From assembly GCA_902629495.1 (NCBI GenBank), contig CACORA010000049.1, positions 1 through 7,990 on the forward strand: a DNA stretch of 7,990 nt, given 5' to 3'. Shown piece after piece: positions 1 through 6,705 of this stretch. Below the pieces are notes generated by a model that did not search any database, had not been told where the DNA came from, and saw only the letters and a program-made list of their open reading frames with translations. The stretch's first letter is position 1. Each line of letters starts with the position of its first letter. The translations under genes and the position numbers were made by a program. This DNA is from Planctomycetaceae bacterium. GTDB taxonomy: Bacteria; Planctomycetota; Planctomycetia; Pirellulales; UBA1268.

Positions 1-147
1 CATGTCTACCAACATTGCTGTGTCTGCACGAAGTAACTGATTGGTGGTCGCGGCGGCAGGTTGTACAGATTCGTCTTGAATATCACACCCAAAAAGAAGG
101 ATGGACATCATCCCAATGATCGTTCTTAAGTGGTTGTGATACCGCAT
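1..147 (-). CDS. Putative lipoprotein, N-terminal part only (runs off left edge)
   Basis: The minus strand is open for 49 codons from an ATG at 147-145 to the window edge. The start of the protein is a textbook lipoprotein signal: a basic n-region (MRYHNHLR), a hydrophobic stretch (residues 9-19) and a lipobox-like LFGC with the lipidated cysteine at residue 21. A polar Asp/Glu/Gln- and Ala/Thr-rich linker follows. No domain is visible in what remains, so no function can be given. It would be exported and anchored in a membrane. There is no good Shine-Dalgarno just upstream of the ATG; a second in-frame ATG pair at residues 13-14 would lose the basic n-region. It diverges from the TPR gene to its right. 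I am fairly sure of the signal peptide and less sure that the gene is real, because only 147 bases are visible. Confidence 0.55.
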   Translation of the reverse strand, partial: MRYHNHLRTIIGMMSILLFGCDIQDESVQPAAATTNQLLRADTAMLVDM

Positions 148-360
148 GGATGTGTCAAAAAGATTAAGTCCAAGGCGACAGGTGTTATTCGGATTAGTAC
201 GAAGTTGAACGTGTTCTCATCAAGATCGGTTTCTCTGAATTGGGAGGTTGCGGTAAGACAGTGCATTCAGGTAGATCGGGATGTCAGTGAAGTTGTTCAA
301 CTGGCCGTTGAGCTATGTTTGGCATGGAGCTACAGTCTCATCTCCCTCGGAGTCCTGTGG
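148..360. promoter_or_regulatory. Divergent intergenic region, probable promoters
   Basis: This gap lies between the minus-strand lipoprotein start at 147 and the likely start of the plus-strand TPR gene at 361/364. A weak sigma70-like pair for the TPR gene is TTGAGC at 308-313 and TACAGT at 331-336, 17 bases apart, each matching consensus at 4 of 6 positions. Just upstream is a short inverted repeat, AGTTG-TT-CAACT at 291-302, which could be an operator but may be chance. GGAG at 349-352 is a candidate ribosome binding site, 8 bases before GTG 361 and 11 before ATG 364. No convincing promoter was found for the minus-strand gene. The plus strand happens to stay open here from 130, but the predicted residues look like non-coding translation. 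Confidence 0.3.
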
Positions 361-363
361 GTG

Positions 364-1176
364 ATGCCACCAGTTATTTCTTTCATCAAAACGCATCATT
401 ATGGTTCTGTAGGTACATCCTGCATGATGACCGTATTGGTCTTGGTTGGGTTTGTGGGATGTCGTCTGGTCACTCGTCAAGATCCTGTCCCTAAGGAGCT
501 TGCGGCTGCTCGTCGTCTCTGTAATCAGGGTCTTTGTGCAGTCGATGAGCAGGATCTGCCAGGAGCAGAGACACTTTTGTCACAGGCGGTCGATCGTTGT
601 CCAACGGATATCGATGCGAGACAGCACTATGCCAGTATTCTCTGGAAAAGAGGATTGAAGGTAGAAGCCATTGAACAGATCACCAAGGCACTTGAATTGT
701 CTCCTGAGGATGTTGGTCTTTGTCTGGAGGCGGGAAGAATGTATTGGAATATTGGACTGCTTGATGATGCAGATCAATTATCAAAGAAGGCCATTCGTAA
801 TGCGCCTCACTCGGTAGAAGCATGGTACCTTCATGGACAGGTTGCACTTGCACGTGGTCACTCTGAAGATGCATTAGCTGATTTTCATAGGGCCTTATCT
901 ATTGCTCCAGATAATCGTGAGGTCCTTTTGGATACCGCAAAGGTATATCAAATGCTAAATCGTCCGAGGCGAGCGCTGTCGACCCTTGCCATTCTTGGAG
1001 AGACATATGGGCCAAATCAGGTGCCAGCGAATGTCCTTGTACTTGAGGGTGCGTCGCAGGAAGCACTCAATCGTCCTGCTGAAGCACTCGTAAGCTATCG
1101 TCGAGCTCGAGAGAAAGGTGATTTGTCCCCCGATACTGTTCAACGAATTGCTTTGCTTCAGAAGCAGAATCAGTAG
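364..1176 (+). CDS. TPR-repeat lipoprotein of unknown function
   Basis: About 270 residues. After a hydrophobic segment ending in VGFVGC (cysteine at about residue 33), which looks like a lipoprotein signal with a non-ideal lipobox, nearly the whole protein is helical tetratricopeptide repeats. Roughly five or six units can be seen between residues ~46 and 265, with typical closing signatures such as AIEQITKALELSP, ALADFHRALSIAPDN and EALVSYRRAR. TPR arrays are protein-binding scaffolds, so this is probably a membrane-anchored assembly or interaction protein; the partner cannot be read from sequence. The frame is open back to 130, but that extension would overlap the divergent lipoprotein gene and looks non-coding, so I prefer ATG 364 (or GTG 361), preceded by GGAG at 349-352. 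ATG 424 is a third option, but it gives a signal peptide without basic residues. It converges on the oxidase operon, so co-transcription with it is excluded. Confidence 0.72.
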   Translation: MPPVISFIKTHHYGSVGTSCMMTVLVLVGFVGCRLVTRQDPVPKELAAARRLCNQGLCAVDEQDLPGAETLLSQAVDRCPTDIDARQHYASILWKRGLKVEAIEQITKALELSPEDVGLCLEAGRMYWNIGLLDDADQLSKKAIRNAPHSVEAWYLHGQVALARGHSEDALADFHRALSIAPDNREVLLDTAKVYQMLNRPRRALSTLAILGETYGPNQVPANVLVLEGASQEALNRPAEALVSYRRAREKGDLSPDTVQRIALLQKQNQ

Positions 1177-1180
1177 TCAA

Positions 1181-1193
1181 CCAATGCTATTGG
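1181..1193. terminator. Small hairpin between convergent genes, possible weak terminator
   Basis: A perfect 5-bp inverted repeat, CCAAT-GCT-ATTGG, fills the middle of the 31-bp gap between the stop codons of the TPR gene (1176) and the haem A synthase fusion gene (1208). Its position suits a bidirectional terminator. The stem is short and AT-rich and neither strand has a clear T-run after it, so it may do nothing. Confidence 0.22.
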
Positions 1194-1207
1194 GCAGGAC
1201 AAAACAT

Positions 1208-2770
1208 CTACGACATGGATCGACCTGTGAGTACATCGAATGCTCCAATGGCAGGTACAAGTAAAGCAACGGTAGCAAAACCGTAGGCTGTGAATGCAAC
1301 GAGAAGCACTTGCAAGGGATTTCCCTGAAGAAAGCCAGTAATGCCTACAAATGTCAATGCTGGAAGGATTGCCGAGGCCCATCCAATAGCAGGCGAGGGG
1401 TTTCGTGCTGAGAGTGCAGCATAGAGACCTACTGCCCCTCCAACAATGACTGCAAGAAAAGGTGCGAGTTGTAACTCGAAACTTGAGCCAAATGCCACCA
1501 TAATTCGCATTGCAGTTGCGACACCGATAAAAAGGAAGGCGACGGTACCTAATGCGACTGAAATGGCTTGCCTTGATGCAGGATACGAAAGGCCAACATG
1601 CACACCGAGCACAGCACTAAAAAACGACAGTAAAGTCATTCCAAGGGCTAAATAGATGCCGTTTTCTAGGTTGGCAATCCCTGTCATGACCAAAGCACCA
1701 CATAGCACTAAAGGCAACAACACGATCTCTCGTGCTACCACTAAAACACCAATGAGTTTTCCCCAGACAAATTCACGTGGCTCGAGATCTGTTACTAATA
1801 AAACATCAAATGCACCACGATCACGTTCCGTTGTGATACTTGTGACCCCAAGTGACGTTATGGCAAGAAGAACATGGCCTGTAACAACCATAGCACCAAA
1901 TGCACTTCGTGCTTGAATCGGCTCTGAAAATTGAAGCGAGAAAGGTAACAGGCCTGAAGGACCCCCCCACGATACAATCCACGAAGCGACACCAAGGAAG
2001 ATCTGTCCTGCTACAAGACACACCAGCAACCAAGACCACCTTCTTGCTACAGAGGGTGATCTCCCGTGAAGGACAGCCAACGCTACGACAAGTCCCATCA
2101 CCACGAATGCTCCCACAACGTGGAAACCGACCATCCATTGAAATGTCCGCGGACCGATACTTGCAGATTCGATATGACGCAACTGAGCCCCAGCAACAAG
2201 TTGAACATACGCCGCAACAACAAGCCCGGATGCAGCAAAACCTATTCTTCTATCATGGACCACTGACATCCTTCGCGAAGAGGACTGGGGTGAATCGCTC
2301 TGCGGCAATGATGCTTTACGTCGGGTAAGAACTGCAATCGCGGTGGCAACTGAAAAAAACAAAGGCCCGGTACAGGCATGGACTTTTGCGATGGTCTTAT
2401 CATCAAGCAGCACTCTTGCCCCACCTAACATCCCTTGCACGACAACAAGCATGACCGCCGCAAAAGCAAGCGCTTTGACTATTGGGGATGCTTGACTTTT
2501 CCAGACAGTAAAGACCATCACAAGTGAAAGCAAACCTACAAAAGCACCGAGAAGCCTATGGCCGTGCTCCAAGAAAAGATCCCATGGACCCCATACCCAC
2601 TCTGCCCACGGAAAGAGAAACATATTGTGGCCGTACGTCGCCGGCCAATCTGGAACCGCCATAGCCGCTTCATAGGTTGTCACAAGCGCGCCGAAGCACA
2701 ACAACACCATGGTCGAGGCCACGAGAACACAACTCACAATATGCGGCCAGTTGAAAGAGTGTTTGTTCAT
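1208..2770 (-). CDS. ctaA: Haem A synthase (CtaA/Cox15) fused to an ABC-2 permease-like C-terminal domain
   Basis: The protein has 520 residues, against roughly 300-350 for ordinary CtaA. Residues 1-310 form a CtaA/Cox15 domain with eight membrane helices in two four-helix halves. It oxidises the haem O methyl group to make haem A for the oxidase. The visible haem ligands are H71 in EHGHR (with conserved E68), H131 in KVHACTG, H217 in FHVVGA and H299 in VVTGH. From about residue 311 the sequence changes to an ABC-2 export permease pattern: the cytoplasmic loop SITTERDRGAFDVLL, then VTDLEPREFVWGK, and about six hydrophobic segments (340-364, 369-394, 403-425, 435-455, 461-481, 485-511). The permease lacks its own first helices and no ABC ATPase is in the window. 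The ATG at 2770 lies 72 bp after coxA and has no evident Shine-Dalgarno. The CtaA assignment is firm; the permease assignment is good but made from motif style alone. Whether the fusion is functional, a deletion product or an assembly artefact is open. Confidence 0.85.
   Translation of the reverse strand: MNKHSFNWPHIVSCVLVASTMVLLCFGALVTTYEAAMAVPDWPATYGHNMFLFPWAEWVWGPWDLFLEHGHRLLGAFVGLLSLVMVFTVWKSQASPIVKALAFAAVMLVVVQGMLGGARVLLDDKTIAKVHACTGPLFFSVATAIAVLTRRKASLPQSDSPQSSSRRMSVVHDRRIGFAASGLVVAAYVQLVAGAQLRHIESASIGPRTFQWMVGFHVVGAFVVMGLVVALAVLHGRSPSVARRWSWLLVCLVAGQIFLGVASWIVSWGGPSGLLPFSLQFSEPIQARSAFGAMVVTGHVLLAITSLGVTSITTERDRGAFDVLLVTDLEPREFVWGKLIGVLVVAREIVLLPLVLCGALVMTGIANLENGIYLALGMTLLSFFSAVLGVHVGLSYPASRQAISVALGTVAFLFIGVATAMRIMVAFGSSFELQLAPFLAVIVGGAVGLYAALSARNPSPAIGWASAILPALTFVGITGFLQGNPLQVLLVAFTAYGFATVALLVPAIGAFDVLTGRSMS
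1838..1873 (-). other. Fusion junction between haem A synthase and permease segments
   Basis: These codons (residues 300-311 of the fusion protein) lie between the last haem-ligand histidine, H299, and the start of the permease-type loop at TTERDRG. Up to VVTGHVLLAI the sequence fits haem A synthase helix 8; from TSITTERDRG on it fits an ABC-2 permease. The hydrophobic run is continuous, so the exact joint cannot be placed to the base. The frame is intact, with no stop or frameshift across it. Helix 8 of CtaA ends on the cytoplasmic side, and the permease ERDRG loop is also expected there, so the fused topology is self-consistent. Confidence 0.55.
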
Positions 2771-2813
2771 TGTGACTAACGAAATTTTGTTTTGAATTGC
2801 GATCTGCTGTTAA

Positions 2814-2835
2814 GATATCACTGGGACCAGATATC
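2814..2835 (-). other. Inverted repeat in the gap between coxA and the haem A synthase gene
   Basis: Two GATATC hexamers (2814-2819 and 2830-2835) are separated by 10 bases and can pair as a 6-bp stem just after the coxA stop codon. TGG and CCA within the loop are also complementary, but too close together to add a stable stem. There is no T-run after it. It could protect the 3' end of a processed coxBA message or attenuate transcription into the last gene, or be fortuitous, since GATATC is itself a palindrome. Confidence 0.2.
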
Positions 2836-2842
2836 GAAACGC

Positions 2843-4651
2843 CTAATGAGCTGCCAGCGCGGCGGCTGCAGCCTGGGCATCTGGAGGATCAGTCTGCATG
2901 AGATGATCTTTGTCAACGCCAGGAACGGAGTATTCGTACGGGCCACGGTAGACCACTGGCTGAAAATCAAAATTCCCATGTCCAGGAGGACTTGGTGCCG
3001 TCCACTCAAGAGTGTTGGCATTCCAAGGATTTCTACCAGCAACAGGGCCTCTGAACATGCTATAGATGAAGTTCGTAGCAAAAATAATCTGTGATGCCAC
3101 CATCCCGATAGCACACCATGTCATAAATTCATTCATTGGCTGAAGATGACGAAACGTCTCGTAATGATAGGCATCAGCAAGACGACGGGGGAAGCCAACC
3201 GCACCGAGAATGTGCATGGTGAAAAATGTTCCGTTGAGAAAAATGAAGGTCAGAAAGAAGTGCACTTTCCCCCAGAATTCATTCATTGATCTTCCAAACA
3301 TTTTTGGAAACCAATAGTAGATAGCCGCCCACACACCCATGGCTGTTCCAGCAAAAAGAACATAATGAAAATGTGCAACAATAAAATACGTGTCGTGGAT
3401 GAAGATATCGACAGGGGTGGCGGCCATGAAAATCCCCGATAGACCTCCAATAATAAACATTGACACAAACGAGATGGCAAAGAGCATTGACGTTGTAAAT
3501 TGGATCTTGCCACCCCAGATTGTTCCAAGCCAATTGAACGTTTTCACCGCACTTGGGAGCGCGATCATCATCGTTGAGACCATAAATGTAATGCCGAGCG
3601 CCGGATTCATGCCCGACAAGAACATGTGATGCCCCCATACGATAAAGCCAAGACCAGCAATCCCTGCCACCGAGTACACCATGGGGCGGTAACCGAATAA
3701 TGGCTTTCGTGCAAATGTGGTCAGAATATCACTCACCATACCCATCGCCGGAAGGATCATGATGTAAACTGCAGGGTGGCTGTAAAACCAAAAGAGATGC
3801 TGCCACAGAAGAGGCTGCCCACCACCGGGACCACTTGTCAGATTATTGACAACCAATCCTTCTGGTGAAAAAAAGCCTGTGTTGAAAATTCGATCGGCAA
3901 GCTGCATGAAACCAGCGGCCGTAAGAACTGGAAGGGCAAATGCTTGAAGCACAGCTGTAATAAACATTGCCCAGATCGTCATAGGAAGACGAAACATGGT
4001 CATCCCTGGAGCACGCATCAAGATGATTGTCGTCATATAATTCACACTTCCGAGCATCGATGAAACACCGACAAACGTCAGGCCCAATAGCCAGAGCGTT
4101 TGGCCCCAACCACTCCCCGGAGACGATGCCGTATTCGTCGAAAGCGGTGGATAACTGGTCCAACCACCTGCCGCAGCACCACCTTCCACGAAAAAACTTG
4201 CACCAAATGCAATAAAGGCGGGCCACATAAACCAATACGACAACATATTGAGCGTTGGGAAGGCCATATCATCGGCACCGATCATCAATGGAATAAGGAA
4301 GTTCCCAAAAGCGCCTGCAAGAATAGGAATGATCACGAGAAAGATCATTACAGTTGCATGCATTGTAAAGAGCATGGTGTAAAACTCAGGGCTCATCTGA
4401 CCGCCTTGCTGAGCAAAAAGCTTCCCAAGCACAGGAACGTCAGACCAAGGCCATGCAACCTGCCATCGCACAGCAAGCGCCAACAACCCTCCGATCAGAA
4501 ACCAGAGAAGCGTCGAAAACAGGAATTGAAGACCAATGACCTTATGGTCCTTGGAGAACACGTACGTCGACAAAAATTCTGCAATCGGCCTTGGTTTCTT
4601 TTCAGGCAAGGAAACGGAGGTTGATGATTCAGGAATAGCGGTAGTACTCAT
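2843..4651 (-). CDS. ctaD: Cytochrome c oxidase subunit I (CoxA/CtaD), A2-type haem-copper oxidase
   Basis: The catalytic subunit of an aa3/caa3-type oxidase reduces O2 to water at the haem a3-CuB site and pumps protons across the cytoplasmic membrane. The 602 residues contain about 12 membrane helices and all metal ligands: H98 and H429 for haem a, H427 for haem a3, and H292, H341 and H342 for CuB, with Y296 as the cross-linked tyrosine. The K-channel lysine is K370 in AVKTFNW. The CuB helix reads YSHPAVY, so the D-channel glutamate of A1 enzymes (GHPEV) is absent and replaced by the Tyr-Ser pair that defines the A2 subfamily. The D-channel entrance aspartate is kept in GADDMAFP (D128). Soluble ends (1-30 and ~540-602) are longer than in minimal family members, and the C-terminus is Ala-rich. 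No subunit III is fused. ATG 4651 follows AAGAAGG by 4 bases and lies 11 bp after coxB. Confidence 0.98.
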   Translation of the reverse strand: MSTTAIPESSTSVSLPEKKPRPIAEFLSTYVFSKDHKVIGLQFLFSTLLWFLIGGLLALAVRWQVAWPWSDVPVLGKLFAQQGGQMSPEFYTMLFTMHATVMIFLVIIPILAGAFGNFLIPLMIGADDMAFPTLNMLSYWFMWPAFIAFGASFFVEGGAAAGGWTSYPPLSTNTASSPGSGWGQTLWLLGLTFVGVSSMLGSVNYMTTIILMRAPGMTMFRLPMTIWAMFITAVLQAFALPVLTAAGFMQLADRIFNTGFFSPEGLVVNNLTSGPGGGQPLLWQHLFWFYSHPAVYIMILPAMGMVSDILTTFARKPLFGYRPMVYSVAGIAGLGFIVWGHHMFLSGMNPALGITFMVSTMMIALPSAVKTFNWLGTIWGGKIQFTTSMLFAISFVSMFIIGGLSGIFMAATPVDIFIHDTYFIVAHFHYVLFAGTAMGVWAAIYYWFPKMFGRSMNEFWGKVHFFLTFIFLNGTFFTMHILGAVGFPRRLADAYHYETFRHLQPMNEFMTWCAIGMVASQIIFATNFIYSMFRGPVAGRNPWNANTLEWTAPSPPGHGNFDFQPVVYRGPYEYSVPGVDKDHLMQTDPPDAQAAAAALAAH

Positions 4652-4662
4652 AAAACCTTCTT

Positions 4663-5454
4663 CTAATTCACAGTGACGGCGTCAGGATCCGGCTGGGTTG
4701 CCTCTTGCTCCGCATACTTCGTTTCAAGCCACTCATCAAACTCTGGACGAGTTACAAATGTTACTCTTCCCTTCATTTTGTAGTGACCCCATCCACACAA
4801 TTCTGCACACACGATATCGAATGCCCCTGTCTCATTCGCCTTGAACCAGACCGGTATTTTCATACCAGGGACAGCGTCCTGCTTGATCCGTACATGTGGA
4901 AGAAAAAAACTGTGCAAAACATCCATACTCTTCAACTGAACAAGGATGTCCTCATCGATGGGCAAGTGAAGATCATTCACAAGATGTAAGTCATCAATCG
5001 TGCCAAGTATCCCGTCACGGCCTGGATAACGAAGCCGCCACTCAAATTGGCGAGCAATCACTTCAACCGTAGGCTGCATCTGCGGACGCCGCATCTTCAC
5101 ATCTGCCCACGCATTCATCTGATAGATCGCAAGAAACAGCAAGATGGCCGCTGGAACAATGGTCCACACAACTTCAAGAGTATGGCTTCCATGAATGAAG
5201 GCTGCCGGCCCATTGTTGCGTGCTGCATCATATTTCCAGATAAACCAAAAAAGCAGCACTTCAGTAGCAACAAACACAACACCCGTCAGCACCAAAATGA
5301 AGTAGAAGAGACTGTCGATGGCGGCACCATGGGAAGAAATATCTTTGGGCAGCCATATATTGATCGCAGGAGCCACCGCGAAAGTAGCCACACCCAAGAC
5401 AGGCACTGCCAAGAAAAGAAGCGCCCAAAATATTCCGACCAATCTACTACCCAC
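4663..5454 (-). CDS. coxB: Cytochrome c oxidase subunit II (CoxB/CtaC), CuA subunit
   Basis: It accepts electrons from a cytochrome or cupredoxin at the binuclear CuA centre and passes them to CoxA. Counting from the upstream GTG at 5472 (269 residues), there are hydrophobic segments at 12-35 (signal or extra helix), 53-79 and 97-118, then a periplasmic cupredoxin domain. All CuA ligands are present: H187, C222, E224, C226, H230 and M233 in CAELCGWGHYKM. Residues 151-161 (GRDGILGTIDD) form an Asp/Gly-rich insertion between strands. There is no C-terminal cytochrome c domain, unlike many A2-type caa3 oxidases; the separate upstream cytochrome probably takes that role. I prefer the GTG at 5454 (residue 7 in this numbering), because GAGGAG at 5461-5466 precedes it by 6 bases. 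GTG 5472 is possible, with AGGA 8 bases upstream, and would leave one base after the cytochrome stop codon. Confidence 0.97.
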   Translation of the reverse strand: MGSRLVGIFWALLFLAVPVLGVATFAVAPAINIWLPKDISSHGAAIDSLFYFILVLTGVVFVATEVLLFWFIWKYDAARNNGPAAFIHGSHTLEVVWTIVPAAILLFLAIYQMNAWADVKMRRPQMQPTVEVIARQFEWRLRYPGRDGILGTIDDLHLVNDLHLPIDEDILVQLKSMDVLHSFFLPHVRIKQDAVPGMKIPVWFKANETGAFDIVCAELCGWGHYKMKGRVTFVTRPEFDEWLETKYAEQEATQPDPDAVTVN

Positions 5455-5460
5455 AAATCT

Positions 5461-5466
5461 CTCCTC
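5461..5466 (-). promoter_or_regulatory. Ribosome binding site that sets the coxB start
   Basis: On the minus strand this reads GAGGAG, 6 bases before the GTG at 5454. It lies in the short gap after the cytochrome c stop codon and argues for the downstream GTG and against the GTG at 5472, whose own upstream AGGA is weaker. Confidence 0.45.
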
Positions 5467-5473
5467 AATCACC

Positions 5474-6682
5474 TTAGTTATCCTGAGCGACGATCATCGG
5501 CCGATCAACACCCATCTCACCATCGAAATCATACGGAAGCGAACGCACGTAATTCACAATATGCCAAATGTCCTCAGGAGCTACAGTACCCTTAGCAGCA
5601 GGCATCGGTGCGCCATTAATGCCCGCATGAATCCTGTAATATAAATCAATTGGACGACGACCACCCCGATAAAGACCTTTGCGAAGGTTTCTCGGGGGAA
5701 TGGTTCTCGGACGAAGTGCATCTCCATCCAAAACCTGCGTTGCACGAGCCACCCACGCCGCATCTTTGTCCCCAGCAACATCCTGACTCCACTGCACAAT
5801 TGACTTATTCCAGTCATCATAATCATTCGCTTGACCATCACCCAAAGCGGTCACTCCATGACACTTCACACAATTGGCTTTGTTACCATAAAACAACTCT
5901 TTTCCTTTTGCGATTGAAGCAACAAGATCAAGATCTTCAGGCATGTCTGGAACACCAATAACTGCATCGGGAGCCGACTGCCACCTTTCAGCAGCAGGAA
6001 GCATCATTTCCTCAACGAGAAACTCACGCGTTTCAGGCAACTTGCCCTCATCCTCGTCATCCAACTCAAAGAACGCCCGCATCAGTGACAACTCAGTCTC
6101 CCCTCGGATACTGAGGTATTTTACATATTCAACCAGAGCATCAATTTCGAGATCACTCAGCAAAGCAAAAGACGGCATTGACGTGCCGACAATCCCGTTA
6201 TGCAAAATCCGAACGAGATCCTGATCGGTTGGTTTATCAGCACGCTCAGTACTCTTAAATTTGAAAACGCCGGGACGGTAGTCTCGCGGATACGGATTAA
6301 GAAATGCAGCCGTTGGACCTAACCCGTCCCCGGTAACACCATGGCAATGAACGCAATGCTCACGAAAAAGACCATTCTTTCTCCCTGAGATGTCACTTCG
6401 AACAGGACCTGCCGCCAATCGCAATTTTGCTTCATCCAACCCAGACTCTGGGAGACAGTGTGGCTCATCTGGGGTTCCAAACATCGCCAACAGGATCGTT
6501 GCAACCTGCTGCTCCTGAACAGACGTGAGCCTCTGTTTTGTAGCCTCCACCATATTGAGACGAAAAGAAGCTGACGGCGTTTCACCACACCCTGTAGAGA
6601 CCGTGATCAATACACTCAACACAAGAGCCCACCAGGCTCCACCACAACTTTTTCTTGAGATATCCATCAATTGTGAAGTCAT
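5474..6682 (-). CDS. Di-haem c-type cytochrome lipoprotein, probable electron donor to the oxidase
   Basis: About 402 residues. Counting from TTG 6691, a signal peptide with a basic n-region (SRKS) and hydrophobic core ends in VSTGC, giving a likely lipidated C35. Two class I cytochrome c domains follow. The first has CVHCH at 113-117 with a probable axial Met172 in SMPSF. The second has CVKCH at 274-278 with a probable Met363 in APMPAA. An acidic linker (about 208-222, DDEDEG) separates them. The conserved-looking segment FGTPDEPHCLPESG lies before the first haem. It is membrane-tethered on the outer face and sits directly before coxB, so it most likely feeds CuA, standing in for the cytochrome domain fused to CoxB in caa3 enzymes. 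ATG 6682 is preferred, with GGAAGAG 9 bases upstream; TTG 6691 and ATG 6667 are alternatives. The stop codon is 19 bp before coxB. The donor role is inferred from context. Confidence 0.9.
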   Translation of the reverse strand: MTSQLMDISRKSCGGAWWALVLSVLITVSTGCGETPSASFRLNMVEATKQRLTSVQEQQVATILLAMFGTPDEPHCLPESGLDEAKLRLAAGPVRSDISGRKNGLFREHCVHCHGVTGDGLGPTAAFLNPYPRDYRPGVFKFKSTERADKPTDQDLVRILHNGIVGTSMPSFALLSDLEIDALVEYVKYLSIRGETELSLMRAFFELDDEDEGKLPETREFLVEEMMLPAAERWQSAPDAVIGVPDMPEDLDLVASIAKGKELFYGNKANCVKCHGVTALGDGQANDYDDWNKSIVQWSQDVAGDKDAAWVARATQVLDGDALRPRTIPPRNLRKGLYRGGRRPIDLYYRIHAGINGAPMPAAKGTVAPEDIWHIVNYVRSLPYDFDGEMGVDRPMIVAQDN

Positions 6683-6705
6683 CGCCGACAACTCTTCCTT
6701 ATGAA

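Noticed and set aside
207..216. GAAC-GT-GTTC inverted repeat resembling a LexA-type box
   Set aside because: The spacer is 2 bases, whereas the GAAC/GTTC type LexA box needs 4, and no SOS gene is adjacent.
130..363. N-terminal extension of the TPR gene starting with GTG at 130
   Set aside because: It begins right after a stop codon, overlaps the divergent lipoprotein start, translates into a stretch with no recognisable domain, and would bury the lipoprotein signal peptide in the middle of the protein.
1804..1906. Near-identical 13-base direct repeats (1804-1816 and 1894-1906, shared core CAAATGCAC) flanking the fusion junction
   Set aside because: A deletion between repeats leaves one copy at the joint, not one on each side. 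Both copies encode Ala-Phe in the same frame, so chance coding similarity explains them.
4100..4624. Long plus-strand open frame opposite coxA
   Set aside because: It is wholly antisense to a firmly assigned gene, has a composition rich in Lys, Arg and His typical of reverse-frame translation, and shows no domain.
5047..5595. Long plus-strand open frame opposite coxB and the cytochrome gene
   Set aside because: It is an antisense shadow spanning two real genes, with no domain or ribosome binding site recognised.
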